DNA of 64,000 bases from AC-32 sp963736055 (GCA_963736055.1 CAVTNM010000008.1:1550001-1614000); one strand, 5' to 3'. Shown: positions 1 to 8,446, counted from the first letter of the stretch. The notes: generated from the sequence alone by a model not told the origin. A program made the numbers and translations.

Positions 1-485
1 GCCCAGTTTGGTCGCGTCCTACTCGCCACGAGCACCGGAAACCCGGTGCGCTGCAGAAGTAGGTTGATGAGATCCTCGGAACCCGAGGAAGCAAGTAGGT
101 GGTAGTCGTCGATGACCAACCACAAATCAGCAGGCCATCCCTCCAAGTCCTCGGCTAAGAGCGCCGCCAATCTCTCGATGTTGTGTTGGGGTTCTCCGGT
201 CGCTGCAAGCCAAGCCTTGAGCTGTGACCCAGGAGTCGAGATTTTCAATGAGTCGGCAAACGCGACTGCAAGTGCCGCCACATCAGTTGAGGACCTTGAC
301 GCCTGAAACCAAAGGTGTGGCCGGTCGGCTAGCCATTGCCGAGCCAGGGTCGTCTTCCCATAGCCCGCCGGCGCGACGAGCATGATCACTCTCGCCGACG
401 TCTCGTCGAGGAGGCGGGTCAGACGCGGCCGCTCGATGATGTGTCGGCGACCTACCGGGATTTCGACTTCGGCCTCGTTGCCCAT
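1..485 (-). CDS. MalT-like LuxR-family ATPase regulator, N-terminal part (runs off the left edge)
   Basis: The reverse strand reads open from an ATG at 485 to the window edge, about 161 residues. An in-frame TAG lies just upstream and no other start codon lies between, so the start is well fixed. A Walker A motif (APAGYGKTT, about residues 37-45) and a Walker B-like WLVIDDYHLL segment mark a STAND/AAA-type ATPase, and the order of motifs matches large MalT/LAL regulators, which carry a C-terminal LuxR HTH. That HTH would lie beyond the edge, so the family assignment rests on the ATPase part. In known relatives, ATP and an inducer drive oligomerisation and activation of transcription. Confidence 0.75.
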   Translation of the reverse strand, partial: MGNEAEVEIPVGRRHIIERPRLTRLLDETSARVIMLVAPAGYGKTTLARQWLADRPHLWFQASRSSTDVAALAVAFADSLKISTPGSQLKAWLAATGEPQHNIERLAALLAEDLEGWPADLWLVIDDYHLLASSGSEDLINLLLQRTGFPVLVASRTRPNW

Positions 486-564
486 GTTGGCTGCGTGTGC
501 CGCGATTCCGAGCGCCTAGCCTAGACGCGCGTCACGTCCCGGCCAAGAGGTCCAGAGGGGACGA

Positions 565-594
565 CGCGCCCGCGGCTGGGATGCCGCGGGCGCG
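565..594 (-). terminator. Strong hairpin after the small LuxR gene
   Basis: A perfect 12-bp G+C-rich stem (565-576 with 583-594) closes a 6-nt loop. It sits just past the stop of the leftward LuxR-type gene (stop at 601-603) and before the start of the next leftward gene at 485. No T-run follows, so rho-independent action is only probable. Confidence 0.6.
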
Positions 595-600
595 GGTCTC

Positions 601-864
601 TTAGTTGCCCGAGTCGGTGGAACCCGGCTCGAGGCTCTGGAGAGGGTCGCGGCCGGTCAGCGTTCGATACGCGCTCGGGATCTGGCGACGCCTGGCGCAA
701 CCGAGCTTCTGCCGAAGCACATCCGAGTGGGCCTTTGCCGTTCGCGGCGAGATGCCGAGCCGGCGTGCGACCTCCTCGTTGGAACATCCGGCGGCGATCA
801 ACTCGATCACCTGACGCTGCCGATCCGTGATGACCGGCTGCCCCTCATGTAGTACAGCGACCAT
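601..864 (-). CDS. Stand-alone LuxR-type HTH protein
   Basis: This 87-residue protein is almost only a LuxR/GerE helix-turn-helix: ITDRQRQVIELIAAG at about 12-26, then a recognition-helix region with ISPRTAKAHSDVLRQKLG at about 43-60. There is no receiver, PAS or ATPase domain. A TAGCGT -10-like hexamer (872-877, reverse strand) lies 7 nt before the ATG at 864 and there is no clear ribosome-binding site, suggesting a leaderless transcript. Such single-domain proteins could bind DNA alone or pair with a partner regulator; the MalT-like ATPase gene next door on the same strand is a candidate (inference). Confidence 0.75.
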   Translation of the reverse strand: MVAVLHEGQPVITDRQRQVIELIAAGCSNEEVARRLGISPRTAKAHSDVLRQKLGCARRRQIPSAYRTLTGRDPLQSLEPGSTDSGN

Positions 865-925
865 GAGGGCGACGCTAACAACGGCTGGGCGCCACGCCTA
901 TTAGTCGGAGGGAGTATTCGGCGAC

Positions 926-1939
926 CTACGCCGTGGGGAGTAGGCGTGCCTCGACGAAGCTGGCCTCGTGCCCGCGCGCGTTGGCGGCTCGAAGCTCGTC
1001 CTCGTCGAGTGCGCCGATGTCCCTGAGCAGCTCGAACTCGTCGCGGAGGTGCGTGCGCATCATCTCGGGCCCGTCTGTGGCGATGGTGAAGAACACGCCG
1101 TGCTCGACGAAGGCCCGGAAGGTATCCCGTAACGCCTCTTCGTTCGCCAGCGCTCGGGTCAGGAGGTTCGACGTGGGGCAGATCTCGAGGACGATCTCCT
1201 GCTCACGCAGTGCGGCCATCAGGTCCGCGTTGCGCGCCGCCAGGATGCCGTGGCCGATGCGGTCAGGGCGGAGATGCTCCACGACCTCGCCGATCTCGGC
1301 GTCTCCGTGCTCCGCACCTTCCTCGCCTACGTGGATCGTCACCCCGAGCCCGGCGTTTCGCGCTTCGTCGATCAACGGGGCGAGCTCGCGGTACGGGTAG
1401 CGGCCGCCGCCCGGCCGTGGGCCGGCGATGTCGATCCCCACGATCCCGCGCGAGGCGTAGCGGATCGCCTTCTCGACGACGATCGCGTTCTGCCGCTCGT
1501 CGAAGGTGCGGTCCATCATCAGGATCAGGCCCGCACGAACCTGGGGGTATTCGAGACTCGCGCGGTCGAGCCCGCGCGAGGCGGCCATGATGATGTGGTC
1601 GAGGTCGCGCTCGCCGCCGCGGTTGCGCTTCATCGGGTTGAAGCGGAGCTCCAGCGTGGTGATGCCCTGCGAGCGGTACGCCCCTCCGATCGCCGTGTGG
1701 ACGGAGCGCTCGACCGCCAGCGGGCTCGACTGGATCAGCTCGGTCCAGTGGTAGATCTCGTCGAGCGCGTCGAGCGAGTCGACGCGGCGCGGGTCGGCGA
1801 TGGTGACGAGCCGGTCGAATTCCCAGTAGTCCTTGACCGGGAGCGCGATTCCCTGCTCGTGCGCGAGGCTCCAGAGAATCTCGGAGGCAACCGACGCGCC
1901 GAGGTGAGTGTGCAGCTCGGCGAGGCCTCCTTCGAACAC
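926..1939 (-). CDS. add: Adenosine deaminase family enzyme
   Basis: A 337-residue amidohydrolase with the adenosine/adenine deaminase motif set: zinc HxH in AELHTHLGAS (residues 7-16), IHVGEEG in place of the usual HAGE, RIGHGI, EICPTSN and a metal-binding Asp in ATDGPEM. The family hydrolyses adenosine, adenine or related aminopurines to the 6-oxo product plus ammonia in purine salvage. The HVGE and TDGP variants leave the exact substrate open; adenosine is most likely and aminodeoxyfutalosine is possible. The GTG at 1939 is preceded by TAGACT (1946-1951, reverse strand) with a 6-nt gap, a likely leaderless promoter. It stands alone as a transcription unit. Confidence 0.8.
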   Translation of the reverse strand: MFEGGLAELHTHLGASVASEILWSLAHEQGIALPVKDYWEFDRLVTIADPRRVDSLDALDEIYHWTELIQSSPLAVERSVHTAIGGAYRSQGITTLELRFNPMKRNRGGERDLDHIIMAASRGLDRASLEYPQVRAGLILMMDRTFDERQNAIVVEKAIRYASRGIVGIDIAGPRPGGGRYPYRELAPLIDEARNAGLGVTIHVGEEGAEHGDAEIGEVVEHLRPDRIGHGILAARNADLMAALREQEIVLEICPTSNLLTRALANEEALRDTFRAFVEHGVFFTIATDGPEMMRTHLRDEFELLRDIGALDEDELRAANARGHEASFVEARLLPTA

Positions 1940-2001
1940 GAGGTCAGTCTAGAGCGCGCACGTACCCCTGCCGCCGGCCGTCCCGGTGCCGCCGGCCCAG
2001 T

Positions 2002-2017
2002 TGACCCACATGGGTCA
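2002..2017. promoter_or_regulatory. Palindromic operator candidate (TGACCCA-N2-TGGGTCA)
   Basis: Two perfect 7-bp arms separated by 2 nt lie in the 264-bp divergent gap between the adenosine deaminase gene and the PAS-LuxR gene. The left arm overlaps a TTGACC that could serve as a -35 box. The dyad size suits a LuxR/TetR-type dimer, and autoregulation by the PAS-LuxR protein is a guess. Apart from this and a TATCCG at 2187-2192, I see nothing else in the gap. Confidence 0.4.
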
Positions 2018-2203
2018 TGCGAGGAACTCGAGTCGATGAGAAGCTCGGGGGCACGCCTCGGCGGTCAGGGAACGCCTACAGCTTCCCCTAGCTTCGCCCC
2101 CAGCCCGGCGAAGTCGTGGCCCCTCGTGACCGTCCGGGCTATCTTCCCTACCGGCCGCCCGCGGCGGGGTGGCCGGTGGGGACGCTTATCCGACGCTCCC
2201 AAC

Positions 2204-2842
2204 ATGACCAGCCAGCCGCCAGAACTTTCGTTGAGCAGGGCCCTCGATCTGCCGCAGGCGATGGAGGACCTGGCCGCGCCCGCGTACGTGATCGACAGGG
2301 ACGGCCGCTTCCGCTGGGTGAACGACGCCTACATCGAGCTCTTCGGCGACCGCCGCGGCCAGCCGTTCGTGGATGCCGTGGCGCCTGAGCACAAGGCCCT
2401 CGCGCGCACGAACTTCGCGCGCAAGGTCGGCGGGAAGACGACTCATATCTTCGACTTGCGCGTCCTGGATCAGAACGGCAACGGCGTCACGCTCAGGATC
2501 ACCTCGGCCCCGCTGCGGCGCGACGGGAAGGTGGTCGGCATCTTCGGCATCGGCGTTCCGATCGAACGATCGAACGCGTCGGCGACGGAGCTGTTCGACG
2601 ACCTCACCCCGCGACAGCGTGAGGTGCTGCGCCTGCTGAGCGAGGGTCTCGAGACGCAGGAAATCGCCGAGCGGCTCGGAATCGCCGAGGAGACGGCGCG
2701 CAACCACATCCGGGCGCTCTTGCGGACGACCGGGGCACACTCGCGCCTGGAGGCGGTCGTGATGGGAATGCGGCTCGGCCTGCTCGAGCCGCAGTTCATG
2801 CCGGCCGGCCAGGCGAACTCGACGGCGCCGGCCGACGAATAG
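2204..2842 (+). CDS. PAS-LuxR transcriptional regulator
   Basis: 212 residues with an N-terminal PAS sensor fold (YVIDRDGRFRWVNDAYIELFG at about 29-49) and a C-terminal LuxR HTH (LTPRQREVLRLLSEGLETQE, then IAEETARNHIRALL, about 130-175). The open frame extends far upstream, but over the antisense of the adenosine deaminase gene, so I chose the ATG at 2204, where protein-like sequence begins. No haem- or flavin-binding residues are obvious. In known PAS-LuxR regulators such as PimM the PAS domain senses an unknown signal and the HTH binds dyad sites. The palindrome at 2002-2017 is a candidate target. Product family secure, regulon unknown. Confidence 0.85.
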   Translation: MTSQPPELSLSRALDLPQAMEDLAAPAYVIDRDGRFRWVNDAYIELFGDRRGQPFVDAVAPEHKALARTNFARKVGGKTTHIFDLRVLDQNGNGVTLRITSAPLRRDGKVVGIFGIGVPIERSNASATELFDDLTPRQREVLRLLSEGLETQEIAERLGIAEETARNHIRALLRTTGAHSRLEAVVMGMRLGLLEPQFMPAGQANSTAPADE

Positions 2843-2914
2843 CGCGCCGCCTCGGGCGTCCCGGCGGCGCACGGGCGCATAGCAGCGCGCCCGCGCGTCA
2901 GTATCTTCGGCGCG

Positions 2915-4030
2915 GTGAAGGTCGGAATCGTGGTCCCATACTCATGGTCCTACTGGGGGGCCGTGCCCGAGCATGCCGAGTTGAAGGCAGAGGCGCTCCA
3001 GGGCCTCGGGATCGAGACCCGCACGATCATGGGCCACGATCCGCCGGGGAGCTTCACGCGCGTGCTGCATCCCAGGCACGGGCGCCACGGCCGGCCACCT
3101 GCAGACGTGATCCCGATCGGGCGCTCGGTGATCGTGCCGGCGAACGGGGCTCTGCCGAACATCATCCTCAGCCCCGCCGCGATCCCGCGGATCAAACGGG
3201 TCCTCGAGCGCGAGCGCTTCGACGTCCTCCACCTCCACGAGCCGATGACTCCCGTGGTCTGCACCGCTGTTCTGGCCTGGGCGCGCTGCCCGGTGGTCGC
3301 CACGTTCCACGCCTCGGGCGGGCTCGGGTGGCTGCACGCGGGCCGGCCCGCATGGGGTTTTCTGATGGATCGGATCGATCACCGCATCGCCGTCTCGCAC
3401 GCGGCGAAGGAGACCGCCGAGCACTGGTTCCCTGCCGACTACGAGGTGATCGCCAACGGCGTCCTGATCCCGCCTGAGGCCGAAGCGGGCGACCGTGAGA
3501 ACCGGATCGTCTTCGTCGGGAGGCACGATCCACGGAAGGGAATGCCCGTTCTGCTGCGTGCCTGGCCCGAGATCCACCGACGCACCGGCGCGCGCCTCCG
3601 GATCGTCGGCGCCGACCCGCTGATGGTGCGGCTCGCGCTTTCGCGCGCCGGCGTCGCCGAGACCGGGATCGACCCGATGGGCTTTCTCAGCCAGGAGGAC
3701 CTGACCTCCGAGCTGCTGGCCGCGAAGGCGCTCGTGGCCCCGTCGCTCGGCGGCGAGAGCTTCGGGATGGTGCTCACGCGCGCCTTCGCCTGCGCGACTC
3801 CGGTGGTTGCCTCGGACATAACGGGGTACCGTGACGTCATGACCGACGAGACGGGTCTGCTCGTCCCGCCGGGGGATCCGGACGCACTAGCGGACGCAGT
3901 CTCGGACCTGCTCGCGAACGAGCCGCGGCGGCAGCAGCTCGGCGTTTCCGCGCGCGCTCTCGCACAGGAGCGTTACTCCTGGGACGACATCGCGCGGCGC
4001 CTCTCGTCGATCTACGAAGGCCTCGCGTGA
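2915..4030 (+). CDS. GT4 glycosyltransferase, PimA-like
   Basis: 371 residues with a GT-B fold. The N-terminus VGIVVPYSWSYWGAVPEH carries the glycine-containing acceptor/donor loop, VIANGV and FVGRHDPRKGM lie in the linker and second domain, and the donor-binding ExE-type signature appears in LGGESFGMVLTRAFACATPV (about residues 280-299). This matches actinobacterial phosphatidylinositol alpha-mannosyltransferases, which use GDP-mannose at the inner membrane face; another sugar or lipid acceptor is possible. The GTG start follows TATCTT at 2902-2907, 7 nt upstream, so it is probably leaderless. The gene overlaps the next membrane protein by 4 bp, implying coupled translation and a shared envelope-lipid role. 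Confidence 0.85.
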   Translation: MKVGIVVPYSWSYWGAVPEHAELKAEALQGLGIETRTIMGHDPPGSFTRVLHPRHGRHGRPPADVIPIGRSVIVPANGALPNIILSPAAIPRIKRVLERERFDVLHLHEPMTPVVCTAVLAWARCPVVATFHASGGLGWLHAGRPAWGFLMDRIDHRIAVSHAAKETAEHWFPADYEVIANGVLIPPEAEAGDRENRIVFVGRHDPRKGMPVLLRAWPEIHRRTGARLRIVGADPLMVRLALSRAGVAETGIDPMGFLSQEDLTSELLAAKALVAPSLGGESFGMVLTRAFACATPVVASDITGYRDVMTDETGLLVPPGDPDALADAVSDLLANEPRRQQLGVSARALAQERYSWDDIARRLSSIYEGLA

Positions 4031-5115
4031 AGTACCAGATGCCCGGCAGCCTGCTCTTGCGGATCGTGACGGTCGTCGCGGCCGCGATCGGGGTGGGGGC
4101 GTTGCTGTGGTGGCACGGGCCTCAGTGGGGGACCGTCCTCCACGCCTTCGACGCCGTCCGCTGGGAGTGGGTGGTGGTCGCGATCGCGCTCAACCTGGTC
4201 TCAGTGGTCTTGCGGGCGTATGCCTGGCACACGATCGTCAAGCAGGCGATTCCGCCGCCGCATCCGCGCTTCCCGACGGTGTTCTCGGCGTTCTCGGTGG
4301 GCCTGTTCGCGAACGCGGTGCTTCCGGGGCGGATCGGCGAGCTCGCCCGTGTCGCGGTGCTGACGCGGAAGCTTCGCCTCCAGGGCCGCGAGGGCGGGAT
4401 CTGGGCCGTGCTCGTCGGCACGGTCTTCACGCATCGGCTGTTCGATCTGGTGCCGACCGTCGGCCTGATCCTCTACGTGCTGGCGACGGCGAAGATCCCG
4501 CACTGGGCGATCTCCAGCCTGATCATCGTCGGAGCGATCGGCTTCGGCCTCTTTGCGTTCGCCTTTCTCAGCGCGCGGCACCAGCACCATCCGGTGCTCG
4601 ACGGCCTGGGGCCGGTCCGGCGGCTGCTGACCATGGCCCAGCACGGGCTCGGCATCCTGCACACGCCTGGCCCTGCGGCGATCGCCGCCTTCTTCCAGTG
4701 CCTCGGCTGGCTTTGCCAGTTCTTCGCCGTCTACACGGCGATGCGCGCCTTCGACATCCATGCGCCGCTGCCCGCAGCCGGGCTCGTCCTGCTGCTGATG
4801 AACGTCGCCACGCTCTTCCCGCTCTGGCCCGGGAACATCGGGCTCCTGCAGGCTGCGATCGCTCTCCCGCTGCGTTCCTACGGCGTTCCGGCCGGCAAGG
4901 CGATCGCCTACGGCTTCGGGCTGCAGGCGATCGAGGCGTCGGTCGGGGTGGGGGTCGGACTGATCTTCCTCGCCCGCGAGGGCCTGTCGTTCGCGATGCT
5001 GCGGCGGATGCCGTCCGCTTCGGAGGCAGAGATGCCCGAGGCCGAGCAGGAGGCCGAGGAGGCCGAGGAAGAGCTGCCGGATCAGGCTCGTGAGCGCGCT
5101 CGCGTCACCGGCTAG
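4027..5115 (+). CDS. UPF0104/LPG-synthase-TM family membrane protein (flippase-like)
   Basis: 362 residues with about eight hydrophobic helices between residues 10 and 320 and a Glu-rich, Ala-rich cytoplasmic tail (about 335-362). Motifs such as FSAFSVGLFANAVLPGRIGE and WPGNIGLLQAAIALPLRSYG are characteristic of the family that includes the membrane domain of lysyl-phosphatidylglycerol synthase/flippases and YbhN. Members are thought to move or modify lipid-linked substrates. It starts at a GTG whose last bases overlap the stop of the PimA-like gene (GTGA), so a role in flipping or processing that enzyme's glycolipid product is a reasonable inference. No catalytic cytosolic domain is attached. 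Confidence 0.75.
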   Translation: MKYQMPGSLLLRIVTVVAAAIGVGALLWWHGPQWGTVLHAFDAVRWEWVVVAIALNLVSVVLRAYAWHTIVKQAIPPPHPRFPTVFSAFSVGLFANAVLPGRIGELARVAVLTRKLRLQGREGGIWAVLVGTVFTHRLFDLVPTVGLILYVLATAKIPHWAISSLIIVGAIGFGLFAFAFLSARHQHHPVLDGLGPVRRLLTMAQHGLGILHTPGPAAIAAFFQCLGWLCQFFAVYTAMRAFDIHAPLPAAGLVLLLMNVATLFPLWPGNIGLLQAAIALPLRSYGVPAGKAIAYGFGLQAIEASVGVGVGLIFLAREGLSFAMLRRMPSASEAEMPEAEQEAEEAEEELPDQARERARVTG

Positions 5116-6001
5116 CCTCAAAGGGGTTCTCTCTGCAGCCGAGGCCGCGTCCGCGCTGGCCCGCGGTTTCCGCAGGGTCGGCGTGGAGGCCGTCGAGCTG
5201 CCGCTGGCAGACGGGGGAGAGGGAACCGCCGAGGTGTTGGGCGCGCACGTGGTGCGTGTCGAGCAAGTGCACGACGCGTTCGGGCGGCCTCGGGAGGCAC
5301 CGATCCGCGCGCTCGCGGACGGCACCGTCGTCGTCGAGAGCGCCGAGGTGATCCCGCTCGACCCGGAGCGCCTCGACGTGCGGGCGGCCTCGAGCCGCGG
5401 GCTCGGCGAGCTGCTCGCGCGCATCGGCCCGTGCCCGGGCCTGCTGGTGTGCCTGGGCGGAACCGCCACGATGGACGCCGGAGCAGGCCTGCTGGAGACG
5501 GTCGACGATCTGCCCGCGCCGACGACCGTCCTCTGTGACGTTCGAGCCACGCTGTTCGAGGCGCCGAGGCTGTTCGGGCCGCAAAAGGGCGCGCTGGCCG
5601 ACGACGTCGTCGAGCTCGAGCAGCGCTTCGCACAGCTCGACCACGCGCACTCGCTCGCGAAGCTGCCCGGCGGTGGCGCCGCGGGCGGCCTGGGTGCGGC
5701 GCTCGCATCCCTCGGCGCGCAGCTCGTCGCGGGCGCGCCCTACGTGCTCGAGGCGATCGGGTTCCGCGAGCAGGCCTCGAAGGCCGAGCTCGTCGTGACG
5801 GGTGAGGGAACCGTCGACCGGACGACGTTCGACGGCAAGGCGCCCGGGGAAGCCCAACGGGTCTGCGCGGAGCTCGACGTGCCGTGCGTCCTCTTCGGCG
5901 GACGGGTCGAGGACGGCATCGACGCCACCGCGCTCAGCGGAGAGCCTGAGCGTGCGGCGCAGGACCTCGAGGAGCTAGTCCTCGGCCTCGGCCTCGCGTA
6001 A
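5090..6001 (+). CDS. Glycerate kinase family protein (short form)
   Basis: 303 residues; typical glycerate kinases are about 370-380, so this is a compact version. ASLKGVLSAAEAASALARGF aligns with the N-terminal SFKGSLSA motif, LPLADGGEGT is the family signature, and VTGEGTVDRTTFDGKAPGE is the C-terminal active-site region. The usual Asp of the APDSFKG segment is missing (SPASLKG). The family phosphorylates D-glycerate to 2- or 3-phosphoglycerate. The GTG at 5090 overlaps the upstream gene by 26 bp, and the alignment of the N-terminal motif supports this start. It ends convergently, overlapping the leftward CNB gene by 27 bp. Activity is likely but not certain given the shortening. Confidence 0.75.
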   Translation: MSALASPASLKGVLSAAEAASALARGFRRVGVEAVELPLADGGEGTAEVLGAHVVRVEQVHDAFGRPREAPIRALADGTVVVESAEVIPLDPERLDVRAASSRGLGELLARIGPCPGLLVCLGGTATMDAGAGLLETVDDLPAPTTVLCDVRATLFEAPRLFGPQKGALADDVVELEQRFAQLDHAHSLAKLPGGGAAGGLGAALASLGAQLVAGAPYVLEAIGFREQASKAELVVTGEGTVDRTTFDGKAPGEAQRVCAELDVPCVLFGGRVEDGIDATALSGEPERAAQDLEELVLGLGLA

Positions 6002-6388
6002 CCGCTTCGCCATGGCCTGGAGCAGCGGCCAGGCGATGCGCGCGTCGCTCTCGACGATCGGGCGGAAGTCCCAGAAGGTCATGCCGTAGCACTTGAGATC
6101 GGAGTCGGCCTGGATGGTGGCCGTGCGGTCGCCCTGGTCGATCATCGCGATGTCGCCGAAGTAGTCGCCCGGACCGAGGCGGCCCCGCTCGTCGCCGCCA
6201 ACGGTGACGGTGGCCTCTCCGCTCTCGATCACGAAGAAGCCCGCTGCTCCTCCGCCCTCGATCGCGACGGAATCGCCGGCCTTGAAGTCGCGCTCCGAGA
6301 ACGAGCCGCTCAGGCGCTCGAGCTCGCGCGGCTTCAAGCTCGCAAAGAGCGGAATGCCGTGCAGGAGCTCGACGGACGGGCCGGCCAC
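5975..6388 (-). CDS. Single-domain cyclic nucleotide-binding (CNB) protein
   Basis: 137 residues covering one CNB fold and no HTH, so it is not a CRP-type DNA-binding protein. The phosphate-binding cassette is GDYFGDIAMIDQGDRTATI (about 84-102): the phosphate-contacting Arg is present, but the usual Glu of FGE is Asp. I placed the start at the GTG at 6388 because homology to the paralogue at 10811-11218 begins there; the frame extends further upstream without family-like sequence. A TAAGAAT-like -10 lies just upstream. It probably binds cAMP or cGMP and acts on a partner; which partner is unknown. It sits directly downstream of an MFS-CNB fusion on the same strand. Confidence 0.8.
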   Translation of the reverse strand: MAGPSVELLHGIPLFASLKPRELERLSGSFSERDFKAGDSVAIEGGGAAGFFVIESGEATVTVGGDERGRLGPGDYFGDIAMIDQGDRTATIQADSDLKCYGMTFWDFRPIVESDARIAWPLLQAMAKRLREAEAED

Positions 6389-6443
6389 GCGCCGATTCTT
6401 ACACGGGCCAGCAGGGCTGGGGGCGTGACAGGACGGCTGCGAG

Positions 6444-8099
6444 TCAGGCGGTCGCGACGCCCAAATGGGATCCGACCACCGCGTCGGCGGCCTCCCTGCT
6501 CCCGGCATGGCCGGTGACGGCTCCCAGGAAGTCCTCGCGCTCCAGTGCGAAGAGGTCGGCGTCGGTTCGCGCCGTCACGGTGGCAGTGCGTGGAATGTCG
6601 CGGAGGAGGGCGATCTCTCCGAACGAGCCGCCCGGCCCCGCGACCTTCGGCGGGCCGCCGTCCACGGACACCTCGAGCTCGCCCGTCTCGACGAGGTAGA
6701 AGCGATCGCCGTGGTCGCCTTGGCGGAAGAGCGTCGCCCCTGCCGAGACGCTCACGGGAACCAATCTCGAGCCGAGCCGCTCGAGTGTCGGAAGCGGGAG
6801 CGGGGCGAAGATGGGATTCGCCTCCAGCAGCCGCACCCGCTCCGGGGACGGGCCGGCGACGGCTCGGTCGATGGCGAGCAGCCGCCGGTAGGCCACCAGG
6901 GCTGCCACGGGGAGGAAGGCACCGGCCGCGATGAGGGTCGTCCGGGCGCCGAGGACGGAGACCATCGCCGAGGCAAGGACGCTGCCGAGCCCGATCGTCC
7001 CGAGGAGGACGCTCTGGAGGACGCCGAACACGCGGGCGAGCACCTCGTCGGGAACTGCTCGCTGGAGCAGGGTGAAGGCGGCGACGTCGACGATCGTGTT
7101 CGCGATCCCGACGACGCCGAGCATGATCAGCGCGAGCCATTGATTCGGCCAGATTCCGATCAAGGCGATCGGGAGGCCCCAGAGGACCACGCCGACCCCG
7201 AAGTCGGTCGCCAGGCGAGAGCGGCTGACGATGAGGATCGTCGCAACCGCTCCGAGGACCCCTCCGATCCCGGTCGCCGAGTTGAGGAAGCCCACGCCCG
7301 CGTCGCCCGTGTCGAGCAGCTGGAAGGCCATCACGACGATGAAGACCCTCAACGCGCCCGCGACGAGGGTCTGGCAGCCGTAGAGGCCGATGATCACGCG
7401 CACGTTCGGCTCCTCGACGATCGTGCGGATTCCCGCCGCCGCCTCGTGCAAGAACGGGGGATGCTTGGCGGTCGGGTCGGGCGCCGGGGCAGGCTGTGTG
7501 CGGATTCGCATCACGAAGAAGGCCGACCAGAGAAAAAGCGCCGCCATCAAGATGAAGACCACGCCCGTCGAGACGACGGCCAGCAGGAGTCCTGCCAGGG
7601 CGGGGCCGGCGAAGGTTCCGACGCTCTCGAACGTGCTCCCGACCGCGTTCGCGGCGGTCAGCTCTTCCGGCGTGGTGGCAAGGGACGGCGTCAGCGCCGC
7701 CTGAGCCGGATGGAACGCGGTCGACACGATCGCGACGAGCACGGCGAGCGCGTAGATCACGACGGCCGGAGCATGCGCGAGCGCGGCGACGCCGGCACCG
7801 GCGAGCGCGGTCGCACGGATCACGTCGGTGCCGATCATCACGCGCGCGCGGTTGTGGCGGTCACCCAGGATCGACGAGAACGGCGCCACGATGGCCGAGG
7901 AGAGCATGCGGACGAGCATGAGCAGCCCAACTGCGGTTGCGCCGCCCGCGTGGTACGCGAAGACAGAAAGGGCAACCGCGTAGCCCCACTCGCCGGTAAT
8001 CGAGCCCGCCCACGCCAGCTCGAGGCGCCGGAGGTTGGGATTGACGAAGACGCCGTGGAAAGGTGCGAGATGTTCCCGCAGCCGCTCGCTAAACCGCAT
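6444..8099 (-). CDS. MFS transporter fused to a C-terminal CNB domain
   Basis: 551 residues. Residues about 1-415 form a 12-helix MFS_3/EntS-like exporter (GDRHNRARVMIG loop between helices 2 and 3). About 420-545 is a CNB domain with a canonical phosphate-binding cassette, GGSFGEIALLRDIPRTATV, including Glu and Arg. This suggests a transporter gated or modulated by cAMP/cGMP at the cytoplasmic face; the transported substrate is unknown. The ATG at 8099 begins a clean hydrophobic N-terminus. The next leftward gene is another CNB protein 55 bp away. Fusion architecture is seen directly; regulation by cyclic nucleotide is inferred from the intact pocket. Confidence 0.85.
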   Translation of the reverse strand: MRFSERLREHLAPFHGVFVNPNLRRLELAWAGSITGEWGYAVALSVFAYHAGGATAVGLLMLVRMLSSAIVAPFSSILGDRHNRARVMIGTDVIRATALAGAGVAALAHAPAVVIYALAVLVAIVSTAFHPAQAALTPSLATTPEELTAANAVGSTFESVGTFAGPALAGLLLAVVSTGVVFILMAALFLWSAFFVMRIRTQPAPAPDPTAKHPPFLHEAAAGIRTIVEEPNVRVIIGLYGCQTLVAGALRVFIVVMAFQLLDTGDAGVGFLNSATGIGGVLGAVATILIVSRSRLATDFGVGVVLWGLPIALIGIWPNQWLALIMLGVVGIANTIVDVAAFTLLQRAVPDEVLARVFGVLQSVLLGTIGLGSVLASAMVSVLGARTTLIAAGAFLPVAALVAYRRLLAIDRAVAGPSPERVRLLEANPIFAPLPLPTLERLGSRLVPVSVSAGATLFRQGDHGDRFYLVETGELEVSVDGGPPKVAGPGGSFGEIALLRDIPRTATVTARTDADLFALEREDFLGAVTGHAGSREAADAVVGSHLGVATA

Positions 8100-8218
8100 G
8101 GCGAGGAGAATCGCAGCCCCTCTTGCGGATTTGAAGAGGAGGGGGGAAGATTCCTATGGTCGTCTGCGTCTTGTAGACGATTGCCACGAGAGACGCGGCG
8201 ACGGACAAGGAGGACACA

Positions 8219-8377
8219 GTGTCGGAGCTCGAGAAGAACCATCCAGACGTCGAGGCGCATAAGAACCACCCCGTGTCCGAGGATTCGGACCCGGACGAGG
8301 CCAAGACGAAGCTGGCGAACGACGAGGACGACGACGTCGAGGCGCACAAGCAGCATTCCAAGCAGCACGCGGGGTAG
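8219..8377 (+). CDS. Small very acidic/His-rich protein with repeated DVEAHK motif
   Basis: A 52-residue frame starts at GTG 8219, 5 nt after an excellent ribosome-binding site (AAGGAGG, about 8207-8213). The motif DVEAHKNH at residues 10-17 recurs as DVEAHKQH at 39-46, separated by an acidic stretch rich in Asp and Glu. There is no hydrophobic segment or cysteine. The strong RBS, its own intergenic space and the hairpin 44 bp downstream argue for a real gene. I do not recognise the family; the paired His/acidic motifs could bind metal or nucleic-acid partners, but this is speculation. Confidence 0.65.
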   Translation: MSELEKNHPDVEAHKNHPVSEDSDPDEAKTKLANDEDDDVEAHKQHSKQHAG

Positions 8378-8420
8378 TTCGCTCTAAGACCCAGCGCAGC
8401 GTCGACGCGCGCAGAAGTTC

Positions 8421-8446
8421 AAGAGGGAGCCGAAAGGCTCCCTCTT
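8421..8446. terminator. Bidirectional terminator hairpin with GAAA loop
   Basis: A perfect 11-bp stem (8421-8431 with 8436-8446) around a GAAA tetraloop, with AA/TT at the outer ends. It lies between the convergent small acidic gene and the GAF gene, and its right arm overlaps the TAA stop of the GAF gene (8445-8447). Confidence 0.75.

Noticed and set aside
1250..2203. N-terminal extension of the PAS-LuxR frame
   Set aside because: It lies antisense to the adenosine deaminase gene and is not protein-like; ATG 2204 is the first plausible start.
6465..8387. A 640-codon open frame on the + strand, antisense to the MFS-CNB gene
   Set aside because: Composition is Arg/Asp/Gly/His-rich shadow sequence typical of high G+C antisense frames; the reverse strand holds a clear MFS transporter with a CNB domain.
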